DNA of 35,379 bases from the NCBI RefSeq assembly GCF_017497985.1, contig NZ_JAGDFV010000031.1, positions 1 through 35,379 of the forward strand, written 5' to 3'. Position numbers and translations under genes: made by a program. Of the stretch, positions 1 through 10,184 are shown one piece after another (positions within the stretch are counted from its first letter, which is position 1; each line of letters starts with the position of its first letter). The stretch is from Meiothermus sp. CFH 77666 (lineage in GTDB: Bacteria > Deinococcota > Deinococci > Deinococcales > Thermaceae). The notes under the pieces were generated by a model. It was not told where the DNA came from. It made no database searches and saw only the letters and a list, made by a program, of their open reading frames with translations.

Positions 1-313
1 AGAACAAGCTGGGTTCGGCCAGAAAATGTACGACCAAAGCTTGGTACTGGAGTAGTCGTCGCTGCAAACGGGTGCGTTCAGGTAGATGGGGGAAGCAGTC
101 ACCCAGGTTGGCGACCAGCCACAGGTAGAACCGGCGGAATGAGCCGCCTTTGAGGCTGAACATCAGCCCGATGGTGACCAACTCACTAAGGCTGAGCTTG
201 GCTTGTTGATGTTCATGCTGTTTTGCCTTCGAACGCAGGGCATCGTCTACCCCAACGTACAGCACCAAAGCAACGTCTTCCAGCGATAGAATGCATCTCG
301 GGTCTGGCCGCAT
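1..313 (-). mobile_element. IS transposase, N-terminal 104 residues (runs off left edge)
   Basis: An open frame on the minus strand starts at ATG 313 (MRPDPRCILSLEDVALVLYV) and is still open at the window edge. It holds a lysine/glutamine-rich linker, then a segment reading LSLSELVTIGLMFSLKGGSF followed by RRFYLWLVANLGDCFPHLPE and RTRLQRRL. That is the pattern of the helical N-terminal region of DDE transposases such as the IS982 group: a 'whole-genome' helix, then a Pro-Arg-Thr-x-x-x-Arg-Arg segment before the catalytic core. The catalytic core would lie outside the window, so activity cannot be judged. Bases 301-323 upstream of and around the start form a perfect 7-bp inverted repeat (GGTCTGG/CCAGACC), which could shield the start site. 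The terminal repeat of the element probably lies between 314 and 360. The family assignment is tentative; that it is a transposase is more secure. Confidence 0.6.
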
Positions 314-375
314 ACACCAGACCCTATTCCTTTCTCCCGCTACTTTTCAACTAGCACCAGTGATTATATAAGGGT

Positions 376-1365
376 TTGACCCGAACCGATCCAACCCTGA
401 TCTTTCTTGGGTTTTCCCCAGGCGCTTCTCGCTCCGCATCGCTAAGTGGGACGGTTTCAGGGGGTGCAGGCTTCCCTGAACCTGCAAACCACGTGACCAG
501 AACTGCTTTTGGATCACCCGAGGCGGTAGACAACGCAACCGCCGCTACTGCTACGGGTGCTTATAACATGGGTACAGTAAGCTGGTTTGGCCCCACTACC
601 ACCACCGGAAATATTCATGCGCTCCAGTGGCTCTTCGATGGAACAGGCTTTCCAACCGACTATAAGGGATATGGGCAAAAGCTCAACGTAGCCTTGTCCG
701 ATGGCGGCGTATTTGCCAGCCAGAACGTCACCATGTCCGGGGTCAGCGAAGCTGCCATTTCGGGCTCGGTCACCCTTCCAGCCGGATATAACCTTGCCAG
801 CAAGCGCATGTCAGTTGGCTTCGCAGACAGGTCGCTGATAGAAGTACTTGCTGATCTTGGTTCAAGCACCAACTTCACCTACACCACCCCCAACATCACT
901 GGGGCAACCATACAAATGCGAATAACTGCTGGAAACGCGGCCGGAACCAGTGTGATCACTACCAAACCTGGCCTTGCGGTCAATGCCACTGGAGTCTCGA
1001 TTACCCTGCCTGCGGGTTCAGACCTCAGCTTGCCGCCAAATGCTGCTACAAATGTAAATAACAGCACGACCTTCTCCTATACGCCCTTCTTGGGGGGGGT
1101 GCACTTTGTGGTATTCAATGGCCCTGGAGCAAATCCCGATTATGTGGTGGTAACTACTGCTGCCAGCACTACCATTCCCAATCTTAGTTCGGTTGGGCTT
1201 GGACTGCCTCCGTCTACGGTCTATTCCTGGAATGTCCAGGGGGCAGCACCGTTCGCTAGTGTAGATGCTGCCGCAGGGCCTGGCGGCTGGCTGGCTGTGT
1301 TCTTGGGCACCGCCGAAGGTAGTCGGACTGCCTCCACTAACCGCTCTTTTACCACGGCACCCTAA
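376..1365 (+). CDS. Secreted or surface Ig/fibronectin-like protein, 5' end probably lost
   Basis: The frame is open from 364 (stop at 361) to a stop at 1365. The first possible start is TTG 376, but the AAGG at 371-374 is too close to be a good ribosome site and no signal peptide follows. The protein is rich in Thr, Ser, Gly, Asn and Val and low in charge. It has two similar blocks (SLSGTVSGGAGF near residue 23 and ISGSVTLPAGYNLASKRMSV near 130) and a C-terminal stretch that looks like an extracellular beta-sandwich. Such proteins in this phylum normally begin with a signal or lipoprotein leader. Its absence right beside a transposase gene suggests that the element removed or displaced the true 5' end. 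Function unknown. The TTG start is a formal choice; the gene may be a remnant. Confidence 0.5.
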   Translation: MTRTDPTLIFLGFSPGASRSASLSGTVSGGAGFPEPANHVTRTAFGSPEAVDNATAATATGAYNMGTVSWFGPTTTTGNIHALQWLFDGTGFPTDYKGYGQKLNVALSDGGVFASQNVTMSGVSEAAISGSVTLPAGYNLASKRMSVGFADRSLIEVLADLGSSTNFTYTTPNITGATIQMRITAGNAAGTSVITTKPGLAVNATGVSITLPAGSDLSLPPNAATNVNNSTTFSYTPFLGGVHFVVFNGPGANPDYVVVTTAASTTIPNLSSVGLGLPPSTVYSWNVQGAAPFASVDAAAGPGGWLAVFLGTAEGSRTASTNRSFTTAP

Positions 1366-1378
1366 AGGGTCAAACGCC

Positions 1379-1407
1379 AAGGCCGGGGAATTCCCCGGCC
1401 TTTTTTT
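1379..1407 (+). terminator. Rho-independent terminator after the secreted protein gene
   Basis: A perfect 10-bp stem (AAGGCCGGGG/CCCCGGCCTT) with an AATT loop is followed by five further T residues, 14 nt after the stop at 1365. On the minus strand the stem is not followed by a T run, so it acts mainly for the plus strand although sodA converges on it. Confidence 0.9.
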
Positions 1408-1420
1408 GCTAAGAGTTCGG

Positions 1421-2026
1421 TTAGAATCGACTGGCTACCTTGTCCCAGTTGATCACATTCCAGATCGCTGCCAGATAGTCGGGGCGGCGGTTCTGGTATT
1501 TGAGGTAGTAGGCGTGCTCCCACACGTCAATGCCCAGGAGGGGGGTGTGGCCTTCCATCAGGGGCGAGTCCTGGTTGGCGGTGCTGTAGACGTGCAGCTT
1601 GCCGTCTTTGTCTTTGACCAGCCAGCTCCAGCCGGAGCCAAAGCGGGTCAGGCCGGCCTGGGTCATCTTGGTTTTGAGATCCTCGAAGGAGCCAAAGGTG
1701 GCGTTGATGGCCTCGGCCAGTTTGCCGGTGGGCTCCTTGGCGCCGCCGGGGGTCAGGATGTCCCAGAACAGGGTGTGGTTGTGGTGGCCGCCGCCGTTGT
1801 TGCGTACGGCGGTGCGGATGTCCTCGGGCACCTGGGCAATTTTGGTGAGCAGGTCTTCGATGCTCCAGCTATGGAGTTCGGGGTGTTTTTCCAGGGCGGC
1901 GTTCAGGTTATTCACGTAGGCTGCGTGGTGCTTGCCGTGGTGAATTTCCATGGTCTGGGCGTCGATGTGGGGCTCGAGGGCATCCTTGGCATAACCGAGG
2001 TCGGGTAGTTTGAACGGATAACTCAT
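1421..2026 (-). CDS. sodA: Superoxide dismutase, Mn type
   Basis: 201 residues, the usual length for bacterial Fe/Mn superoxide dismutase, which disproportionates superoxide in the cytoplasm. The metal ligands are visible: H29 in [10 protein letters not shown]84 in HHNHTLFW, and D167 and H171 in DVWEHAYY. Gln152 in STANQDSPL together with the GGG at 78-80 is the Mn-type arrangement (in Fe enzymes the active-site Gln usually comes from the N-terminal half). The start ATG 2026 is supported by GGAGG about 8 nt upstream on the minus strand. A -10-like TAGAGT lies at 2051-2046, but no convincing -35 was found. It is a single-gene unit, convergent with the upstream secreted-protein gene. Confidence 0.97.
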   Translation of the reverse strand: MSYPFKLPDLGYAKDALEPHIDAQTMEIHHGKHHAAYVNNLNAALEKHPELHSWSIEDLLTKIAQVPEDIRTAVRNNGGGHHNHTLFWDILTPGGAKEPTGKLAEAINATFGSFEDLKTKMTQAGLTRFGSGWSWLVKDKDGKLHVYSTANQDSPLMEGHTPLLGIDVWEHAYYLKYQNRRPDYLAAIWNVINWDKVASRF

Positions 2027-2147
2027 AGTGTAACCTCCGTGCTGTACTCTACGCCTGTACGGCGGCGTAAAGCTGTGACTGGGGACTCAAAACTCATAAC
2101 ACCGTGACCACGAGATACGGTGGTGCAACCCCTTGCGGCCTGCGACG

Positions 2148-3539
<1,392 letters not shown>

Positions 3540-3723
3540 AGCCTTTCTATTCTAATGGGCTTTGCGAGGCAGGCTAAAGGGATGATTAACCTCCATTTTT
3601 TGGGCAGATTTGCCTTACCAACCGAACCTGGGTGGGATGTTCTCGAGCCGGTTATTTTGAATGCATCACCAGCACCGCGTTTCCATCAGGCCCGGCATGA
3701 CAATCGCGGGAAGCAAAAATCGC

Positions 3724-3729
3724 TATTCT
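3724..3729 (+). promoter_or_regulatory. -10 box (TATTCT) for the YpdA-like gene, near-leaderless
   Basis: TATTCT ends 7 nt before the ATG at 3737, and no Shine-Dalgarno sequence fits between them. Transcription would start at or within a base or two of the start codon. No clear -35 is visible, so this is a moderate call that follows the pattern seen at several other genes here. Confidence 0.4.
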
Positions 3730-3736
3730 TTAGTGC

Positions 3737-4732
3737 ATGGGGGATCTTGTCATCGTAGGTGCGGGGCCGGTGGGGCTGGCCGCGGCCATCGAGGCCAGAC
3801 GCGCCAACCTGAAAGCGGTGGTTCTGGAAAAGGGAACCATTGTCAACACCCTGTATCGCTGGCCCAGGGAAACCGTGTTCTTTAGCGAGGCCAGAAACAT
3901 CGAAATCGGGGGGCATCCCTTCCCCTCGCTTTCTCCCAAACCCACCCGCCGCGAAGCCCTGCAATACTACCGCCGCGTCGCCGAGAATGAAGCTCTGGAC
4001 ATCCGCACGTATACCGAAGTGACCCGCATACACAAAGACGCCGGCCAGTTCAGGGTTAGCTACCGTGACCGCAGTGGCCCAGGCGAACTGCTGACCCGCT
4101 TTGTTCTGGTGGCTACGGGCTACTACGACAACCCCAACCGACTGGGCGTACCTGGTGAGGAGCTGCCCCATGTGCGCTACGGTCTGGATGAAACCCTGCC
4201 TTACTGGAACCAGCAAGTGGTGGTGGTAGGGGGTTCCAACAGTGCGGTGGAGGCGGCCCTCGAGCTCTACCGGGCTGGAGCCAGGGTTACGGTGGTTCAC
4301 CGGGGGTCGGAGATTCGCCCCAGGGTGAAGTACTGGCTTAAGCCTGACTTTGAAAACCGGGTCAAGGAGGGCAGCATTCAGTTGCTGCTCAACGCGCGAA
4401 TCCTGGAGATTACCCCCCGTGAGGTGGTGGTTGAAACCAACGAATCAGGTTACCGTCTGTTGCACCACCTGCCCGGCGATTTTGTGCTGGTTCACATCGG
4501 CTATCGGGCCGTGGATAACCTCTTACGAGAGGCGGGGGTGCGTTACGGTGGCGATGCGCCGCTGCTCTCGGAGCATTTTGAAACCAGCCTCGAGGGTCTC
4601 TTTGTGGCCGGTAGTGCAGGCTTTGGCTCGGATACCCGGAGTGTTTTCATCGAAAATGGTCGGGAACACGCGCAGAAAGCTGTTCAGGAGATGGTTCGGC
4701 GCAGAGCCGACCCTCTCGCAGTCGGTGTGTGA
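3737..4732 (+). CDS. ypdA: YpdA-type FAD/NADPH oxidoreductase, probable bacillithiol disulfide reductase
   Basis: 331 residues with two nucleotide-binding folds: FAD site VIVGAGPVGLAAA at 5-17, and NADPH site VVVVGGSNSAVEAA at 161-174 followed by the VVHRG (186-190) typical of NADP binding. The C-terminal FAD motif GLFVAGSAGFG is at 287-297. There is no CxxC redox pair, so it is not a thioredoxin reductase. The order and the N-terminal NTLYRWP and FSEARNIEIGG stretches match the YpdA/Bdr family, which reduces bacillithiol disulfide in Firmicutes and in Deinococcus-Thermus. The role in thiol redox balance is inferred from the family. It stands alone between fumC (divergent) and the ilv leader. 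ATG 3737 has no ribosome site, but a -10 box lies just upstream. Confidence 0.8.
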   Translation: MGDLVIVGAGPVGLAAAIEARRANLKAVVLEKGTIVNTLYRWPRETVFFSEARNIEIGGHPFPSLSPKPTRREALQYYRRVAENEALDIRTYTEVTRIHKDAGQFRVSYRDRSGPGELLTRFVLVATGYYDNPNRLGVPGEELPHVRYGLDETLPYWNQQVVVVGGSNSAVEAALELYRAGARVTVVHRGSEIRPRVKYWLKPDFENRVKEGSIQLLLNARILEITPREVVVETNESGYRLLHHLPGDFVLVHIGYRAVDNLLREAGVRYGGDAPLLSEHFETSLEGLFVAGSAGFGSDTRSVFIENGREHAQKAVQEMVRRRADPLAVGV

Positions 4733-4803
4733 ATCGTCCTCAAACCTTCTGCGATAGCCTGGCTTGAGCTGCAACAAAAGCTACAACCCCAACCGGCTGC
4801 ACC

Positions 4804-4833
4804 TTGACACGGTATACCAAACACCCGTAAACT
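4804..4833 (+). promoter_or_regulatory. Promoter of the ilv leader/operon (TTGACA-N18-TAAACT)
   Basis: A perfect -35 hexamer TTGACA lies at 4804-4809 and TAAACT at 4828-4833. Transcription would start near 4840, only about 4 nt before the leader-peptide ATG at 4844. The leader peptide would therefore be translated from an almost leaderless mRNA, which fits its lack of a Shine-Dalgarno sequence. Confidence 0.7.
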
Positions 4834-4843
4834 CTCTCACAAG

Positions 4844-4918
4844 ATGCTTCTCACGAGCAGCCTAATCCTAGTAGTAGTAGGCCTAGTAATTACCAGGCCT
4901 GTGGGGGATTTGGTGTAG
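4844..4918 (+). CDS. ilv operon leader peptide, 24 residues
   Basis: ATG 4844 to TAG 4918 encodes a short peptide beginning MLLTSSLILVVVGLVI and ending in D-L-V. Fourteen of 24 residues are Leu (6), Val (6) or Ile (2), the three products of the operon behind it. The central run Leu-Ile-Leu-Val-Val-Val-Gly-Leu-Val-Ile uses CTA for every Leu and GTA for every Val, codons that the neighbouring structural genes largely avoid in favour of CTG/CTC and GTG/GTC. This is the known signature of a regulatory leader peptide (as in E. coli ilv and leu): the ribosome stalls at these codons when charged tRNA is short. Its stop codon lies 26 nt before the attenuator stem. Confidence 0.88.
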   Translation: MLLTSSLILVVVGLVITRPVGDLV

Positions 4919-4950
4919 CGAAGAGCTTAGAAGCGCATCCTAAAGCCCCC
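4903..4950 (+). promoter_or_regulatory. Predicted antiterminator pairing in the ilv leader
   Basis: GGGGGATTTGG (4903-4913) can pair with CTAAAGCCCCC (4940-4950): ten of eleven positions pair (one a G-U), with one A-G mismatch. The pairing uses the whole 5' arm of the terminator stem at 4945-4951, so the two structures exclude each other. The left arm overlaps the last codons of the leader peptide. A ribosome that reaches the stop codon would cover it and let the terminator form; one stalled at the Val/Leu run (4867-4890) would leave it free. A further small repeat, AGGCCT at 4879-4884 and 4895-4900, can pair just upstream. Pairings were read by eye, with no energies computed. Confidence 0.7.
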
Positions 4951-4973
4951 CGAACCACGGGGGGCGGTTTTTT
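4945..4973 (+). terminator. Transcription attenuator ahead of ilvB
   Basis: A 7-bp all-GC stem (GCCCCCC 4945-4951, loop 4952-4958, GGGGGGC 4959-4965) is followed by GG and six T residues. It ends 14 nt before the ilvB start, after a promoter and leader peptide, so it must act as a conditional terminator and not as the end of the upstream ypdA unit. Confidence 0.88.
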
Positions 4974-4987
4974 GAAGGGGAGAAACT

Positions 4988-6673
4988 ATGAACGGAGCCG
5001 CCGCTATCTTGAAAGCCCTGGAAATGCAGGGAGTGGATACCATCTTTGGGCATCCGGGGGGTACCATCATGCCCACCTACGACGCCCTCTACGACTCGCC
5101 CATCCGGCATATCCTGGTGCGCCACGAGCAGGCCGGGGTACATGCTGCCACAGCCTATGCCCGGGCCTCGGGACGGGTGGGCGTGTGTATGGCGACCTCG
5201 GGGCCGGGGGCCTTGAACCTGGTGACGGGCCTGCAGGATGCGCTTATGGACTCGACCCCGGTGGTGGCGCTGACCGGCAACGTGCCGCAGCACCTGATCG
5301 GCACCGACGCCTTTCAGGAAGCCGACGTGGTGGGCATTACCCAGCCCGTCACCAAGCACAACATGCAGGTACGCAATGTCAACGATATCCCTCGAGTCAT
5401 TGCCGAAGCCTTTTACATCGCCTCTACCGGGCGGCCCGGCCCGGTGCTGATTGACTTTCCGAAAGACGTCCAGCTAGCCGAATTCACCGGTACCTTCGAT
5501 GTGGAAGTGGATTTACCGGGGTACAAGCCCACCTTCAAGGGTCACCCCCGGCAGATTGAGCGGGCGCTCGAGGCCCTGCAAAAGGCCGAAAAACCGGTTC
5601 TGATGGTGGGCGGTGGGGCGCAGAATGCAGCCCCTGAAATTTTAGCCTTTGCTGAAAAGACAGGAATTCCGGTGATTCCCACCCTGATGGGGCTGGGGGC
5701 CTTCCCCGGAACCCACCCCCAGTGCCTGGGGATGCCAGGGATGCACGGTTCGGTGGCAGCTAACCGGGCCATCCACCACGCCGATACCATTCTGGCCATT
5801 GGGCTGCGCTTCGATGACCGCGTGACTGGCAAGGTTTCGCGCTTTGCCCCCAACGCCCATACCGTGATTCACGTAGACATAGACCCCGCCGAGATCGGCA
5901 AGCTGGTCAAGACCGCCATTCCGGTTGTGGGCGATGCCAAGTGGGTGTCGGCGGAGCTGGCCAAGGGCGCTAAAAAACTGAACCTGAGCAAGTGGTGGGC
6001 GCAGCTCGAGGACTGGAAAACCAAGCACCCCTTCGCCTGGAAACCCAAGCCCCACCTGCAAAGCCAGGAGGTCATCCAAGCCTTCTGGGAGGCCACCCAG
6101 GGTAAAGCGGTGGTGACCGCCGGGGTAGGTCAGCACCAGATGTTTGCGGCGCAGTTCTACAAGTTCGATAGGCCGCGCTCCTGGATCAACTCGGGGGGTC
6201 TCGGCACCATGGGGGTGGGTTTGCCCTTTGCCATCGGCGCAGCCCTGGCCCGCCCCGGTGAGCTGGTGATAGACTTCGACGGCGACGGCAGCTTCCAGAT
6301 GACCCTGCAGGAGCTGGCCACCCTCAAAAAGCACGACCTGAACGTCAAAATCGTGATTCTCAACAACGGCTTTTTGGGCATGGTGCGCCAGTGGCAAGAC
6401 CTCTTCCATGCCAAGCGCTACAGCGAGGTGTACCTGGCCGACTCCAACCCCGACTTTGCCAAGCTGGCCGAGGCCTATGGCATCCGGGGTATCACCCTGA
6501 GCGACAAGGCCAGGCTGCACGAGACGGTAAAGGAGGTTCTGGCCCACCCCGGCCCGGTGCTCCTGGAGGCCCGGGTTTACCACGAAGAGGGGGTCTTCCC
6601 CATGATTCCTTCGGGCGGAGCCGCAGAGGACATGATTATCGAAAACCCGCGGGAGACGGTGGCGGGGGACTGA
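4988..6673 (+). CDS. ilvB: Acetolactate synthase, large (catalytic) subunit
   Basis: 561 residues. This ThDP/FAD/Mg enzyme condenses pyruvate to acetolactate, or with 2-oxobutyrate to acetohydroxybutyrate: the first common step to Val, Leu and Ile. The catalytic Glu47 lies in RHEQAG, the FAD-site stretch GLRFDDRVTGK is in the middle domain, and the ThDP/Mg motif runs from GDGDGSF at about 430 to the NNGFLG segment about 25 residues later. ATG 4988 is preceded by AAGGGGAG with good spacing, just after the attenuator terminator. It is the first structural gene of the cluster, with ilvN 83 nt downstream. Confidence 0.96.
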   Translation: MNGAAAILKALEMQGVDTIFGHPGGTIMPTYDALYDSPIRHILVRHEQAGVHAATAYARASGRVGVCMATSGPGALNLVTGLQDALMDSTPVVALTGNVPQHLIGTDAFQEADVVGITQPVTKHNMQVRNVNDIPRVIAEAFYIASTGRPGPVLIDFPKDVQLAEFTGTFDVEVDLPGYKPTFKGHPRQIERALEALQKAEKPVLMVGGGAQNAAPEILAFAEKTGIPVIPTLMGLGAFPGTHPQCLGMPGMHGSVAANRAIHHADTILAIGLRFDDRVTGKVSRFAPNAHTVIHVDIDPAEIGKLVKTAIPVVGDAKWVSAELAKGAKKLNLSKWWAQLEDWKTKHPFAWKPKPHLQSQEVIQAFWEATQGKAVVTAGVGQHQMFAAQFYKFDRPRSWINSGGLGTMGVGLPFAIGAALARPGELVIDFDGDGSFQMTLQELATLKKHDLNVKIVILNNGFLGMVRQWQDLFHAKRYSEVYLADSNPDFAKLAEAYGIRGITLSDKARLHETVKEVLAHPGPVLLEARVYHEEGVFPMIPSGGAAEDMIIENPRETVAGD

Positions 6674-6675
6674 AG

Positions 6676-6739
6676 CCCATAGCCCCTGGCTGATAGCCAA
6701 GGGCCTTGCTGACACAGCTATTTGCTATCGGCCATAGGC
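6676..6739 (+). repeat. Imperfect inverted repeat in ilvB-ilvN gap (CCGATAGC-type)
   Basis: Between ilvB and ilvN the arms around CCTGGCTGATAGCCAA (about 6685-6700) and TTTGCTATCGGCCATAGG (6721-6738) are imperfectly complementary. The right arm contains GCTATCGGC, the reverse complement of the GCCGATAGC core found in the ilvC-leuA gap and after the small secreted gene at 20690. No T run follows, so it is not an ordinary terminator; it may be an mRNA-stabilising or dispersed palindromic element. Confidence 0.55.
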
Positions 6740-6756
6740 GTAAATGGAGATTGCAC

Positions 6757-7266
6757 ATGCGACACTTGGTCTCAGTTTTAGTTCAAGACAACCCCGGCGT
6801 CCTGCAACGGATTGCAGGGCTGATCGCACGGCGGGGCTTCAACATCGAGTCGCTGGCGGTGGGGCGTACTCACCAGCCGGGCCTATCGCGCATCTCGCTG
6901 GTGGTTTCTGGGGACGATGCGGTGTTGGAGCAGGTAGAAAAGCAGCTCAACCGGCTGATTGAGGTCATCAAGGTAACCGACCACTCCGAGCCGCACGTGG
7001 AGCGGGAACTGGCCTTGGTCAAGGTGAGCATTGCCGGGATGGAGGAGCGTATGGAGGTCAAGGACATTGCCGAAGCCTTCCGCGCTCGCATTGTGGACGT
7101 GGCCAAGAAATCCATCATCTTCGAGCTGACCGGCGACTCTACCAAGGTCTCGAACTTTGTCGAGGCCATGCGGCCTTATGGGCTGCTCGAGGTCATGCGT
7201 ACCGGCGCGGTGGGCATGTCCCGCGGTGAGCAGGTACTCAAGGTACGTGAGAAGAAAGCTGTTTAG
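6757..7266 (+). CDS. ilvN: Acetolactate synthase, small (regulatory) subunit
   Basis: 169 residues, typical length for the regulatory subunit that activates IlvB and makes it sensitive to valine. The N-terminal ACT domain (about 1-75) shows the expected LVSVLVQDNPGVLQRIAGLI and GFNIESLAVGRT; the second half, LVKVSIAGMEERMEVKDIAE onward, is the IlvN C-terminal domain. ATG 6757 was chosen over upstream in-frame starts because the homologous sequence begins there and GGAG lies 7 nt upstream. It is co-directional with ilvB and ilvC. Confidence 0.95.
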   Translation: MRHLVSVLVQDNPGVLQRIAGLIARRGFNIESLAVGRTHQPGLSRISLVVSGDDAVLEQVEKQLNRLIEVIKVTDHSEPHVERELALVKVSIAGMEERMEVKDIAEAFRARIVDVAKKSIIFELTGDSTKVSNFVEAMRPYGLLEVMRTGAVGMSRGEQVLKVREKKAV

Positions 7267-8388
<1,122 letters not shown>

Positions 8389-8395
8389 TAGCTCC

Positions 8396-8434
8396 TAGCC
8401 GATAGCTTAGAACCCCTTGCTAAGCTATCGGCTA
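8396..8434 (+). repeat. Perfect 15-bp stem-loop between ilvC and leuA
   Basis: TAGCCGATAGCTTAG (8396-8410), a 9-nt loop, then its exact reverse complement at 8420-8434. It begins 8 nt after the ilvC stop and ends 21 nt before the leuA ATG. There is no T run, so it is unlikely to be a standard terminator. Its TAGCCGATAGC core recurs exactly at 20690-20700, and a related palindrome lies between ilvB and ilvN. Confidence 0.85.
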
Positions 8435-8455
8435 TCAGCAAAACCGGAGGTTTCT

Positions 8456-10015
8456 ATGCGGCATATCCGAATCTTTGACACCACCCTGCGGGACGGCGAG
8501 CAGAGCCCTGGGGTGGCCCTTTCGCTCCAACAGAAGCTGGAGATTGCCCACGGCCTGGCCCGGCTCAACGTTGATATCATCGAGGCGGGCTTTCCGGTCA
8601 ATGGGGCCAGCGAGTTCGAGTGCGTATCGCGCATTGCCGCCGAGGTGAAGGGGCCGGTCATCTGCGGGCTGGCCCGTACCCACAAGCTCGACATTGAGCG
8701 GGCTGCGGCGGCACTGGAAAAGGCCGAGAAAAAGCGGATTCATGTGTTTACCAGTGCCTCCAGGGTGCACCTCGAGTACATGCTCAGAAAAACCCCCGAG
8801 GAGATTCTGGAAATCTCCGACCAGATGGTGCGCTACGCCCGGCAGTTTACCGACGATGTGGAGTTCAGCGCCCAGGACGTAATGCGGGCCGACTTCGACT
8901 TCGTCATGAAGCTTTACGAGACCGCCATCAACGCCGGGGCCACCACCATCAACATCCCCGACACCACCGGCTACGGCACTCCGCAGGAGTACGGCAACCT
9001 GATCGGGCGCATCTACAAGGAGGTGGTGCGGGGCCGGGATGTGCATATTTCGGCCCACTGCCACGACGACCTGGGCATGGCCACGGCCAATAGCCTGGCG
9101 GCGGTGGAGAATGGCGCCACCCAGATCGAGTGCACCATCAACGGCATCGGCGAGCGGGCGGGCAACACGGCCCTCGAGGAGGTCGTGATGGCCCTTTACA
9201 CCCGCCGTGACCACTACAAGGCCCACACCCGCATCAACACCCGCGAGCTCTACCGCATGAGCCGGATGGTGGAGCGCTACACCGGCATGGTGGTGCAGCC
9301 CAACAAGGCCATTGTGGGGGATAATGCCTTTGCCCACGAATCGGGCATCCACCAGGACGGCGTAATCAAGAACAAAGAAACCTACGAGATCATGAATGCC
9401 GAGCTGGTAGGCCGCCAGGCGGCGGTGCTGGTGCTGGGCAAGCACTCCGGGCGGGCTGCGGTGAAGAAAGCCCTGGCCGACCTGGGCTATAAGCTGGACG
9501 ACGCCCAGATCGGCACCGTCTTTGCCCGTTTTCGCGAGATTGTGGAGCGCAAGGGCCCCATCGAGACCGAGGAGCTGCGGGCGCTCGTGGAGAGCGAGGC
9601 GGTCTCGACCCCGCACCTGTTCACCCTCGAGAAGCTCCAGTTCTTCTCTGGCTACGGGATGCTCCCCACCGCTACGGTGAGCCTCGAGACCCCCAAGGGC
9701 ATTGTGACCACCACCGCCATTGGCGATGGGCCGGTGGATGCAGTGTACAAGGCGCTATCCGAGGCGATTGGTTTCAAGCCTGAGCTGGAGCTGTACCGCG
9801 TGGAGTCGGTCACGGGCAGCACCGAGGCCCTGGGCGAGGTGACGGTCAAGCTCAAGCTGGGCGAGGTGATGGCTACTGGACACGGTATCTCACCCGACAT
9901 CATCGAAGCCTCGGCGCGGGCCTACCTCGATGCGGCCAACAAGCTGGCAGCGGGGCAGTCGGCGCGGCATCCCCGCTCGCTGGAAGAGGTGCAGCGTTCG
10001 GGGTTAGGGAAATAG
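8456..10015 (+). CDS. leuA: 2-isopropylmalate synthase
   Basis: 519 residues, the length of full LeuA with its C-terminal regulatory domain. It condenses acetyl-CoA with 2-oxoisovalerate, committing carbon to leucine. The TIM-barrel begins with the signature RIFDTTLRDGEQSPGVAL (4-21); the divalent-metal HxH is in SAHCHDDLGMA (about residue 200), and GIGERAGNTALEEVVMAL follows. The last 130 residues are the leucine-binding allosteric domain (FSGYGMLPTATVSLET and later). ATG 8456 has GGAGG 6 nt upstream. Homocitrate synthase and CimA are relatives, but the EQSPGVAL motif and the neighbours favour LeuA. Confidence 0.95.
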   Translation: MRHIRIFDTTLRDGEQSPGVALSLQQKLEIAHGLARLNVDIIEAGFPVNGASEFECVSRIAAEVKGPVICGLARTHKLDIERAAAALEKAEKKRIHVFTSASRVHLEYMLRKTPEEILEISDQMVRYARQFTDDVEFSAQDVMRADFDFVMKLYETAINAGATTINIPDTTGYGTPQEYGNLIGRIYKEVVRGRDVHISAHCHDDLGMATANSLAAVENGATQIECTINGIGERAGNTALEEVVMALYTRRDHYKAHTRINTRELYRMSRMVERYTGMVVQPNKAIVGDNAFAHESGIHQDGVIKNKETYEIMNAELVGRQAAVLVLGKHSGRAAVKKALADLGYKLDDAQIGTVFARFREIVERKGPIETEELRALVESEAVSTPHLFTLEKLQFFSGYGMLPTATVSLETPKGIVTTTAIGDGPVDAVYKALSEAIGFKPELELYRVESVTGSTEALGEVTVKLKLGEVMATGHGISPDIIEASARAYLDAANKLAAGQSARHPRSLEEVQRSGLGK

Positions 10016-10048
10016 GAGCAACCGGCCTTCTGTACAGACGCTTGGCGT

Positions 10049-10180
10049 ATGATCACCCTGGACGAACTTTGCACGACTGTTTTTCGTATAGGGCAGCCAC
10101 TGGGGGAGCTCGAGTCTCCCAGAATCCACGCCCTCATGCGTCACTATGCCGAGTTGTTGCCCCGCTTTCAGCAAGACTAG
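10049..10180 (+). CDS. Possible small protein, 43 residues, unknown
   Basis: ATG 10049 to TAG 10180, starting MITLDELCTTVFRIGQPLGE and ending in LLPRFQQD. The composition is protein-like and amphipathic, but no ribosome site is visible and I recognise no family. It lies 33 nt after leuA. It could be a real small gene carried with the downstream nucleotidyltransferase pair, or chance coding. Confidence 0.3.
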   Translation: MITLDELCTTVFRIGQPLGELESPRIHALMRHYAELLPRFQQD

Positions 10181-10184
10181 GTGT

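Noticed and set aside
4840-4987. T-box riboswitch in the ilv leader
   Set aside because: No AGGGTGGNACCGCG-like T-box sequence is present, and the leader peptide explains the regulation.
5642-6715. Long minus-strand frame antisense to ilvB
   Set aside because: Shadow of ilvB with low-complexity His/Gly/Leu product and no ribosome site.
8435-9616. Long minus-strand frame antisense to leuA
   Set aside because: Shadow frame; leuA motifs are intact on the other strand.
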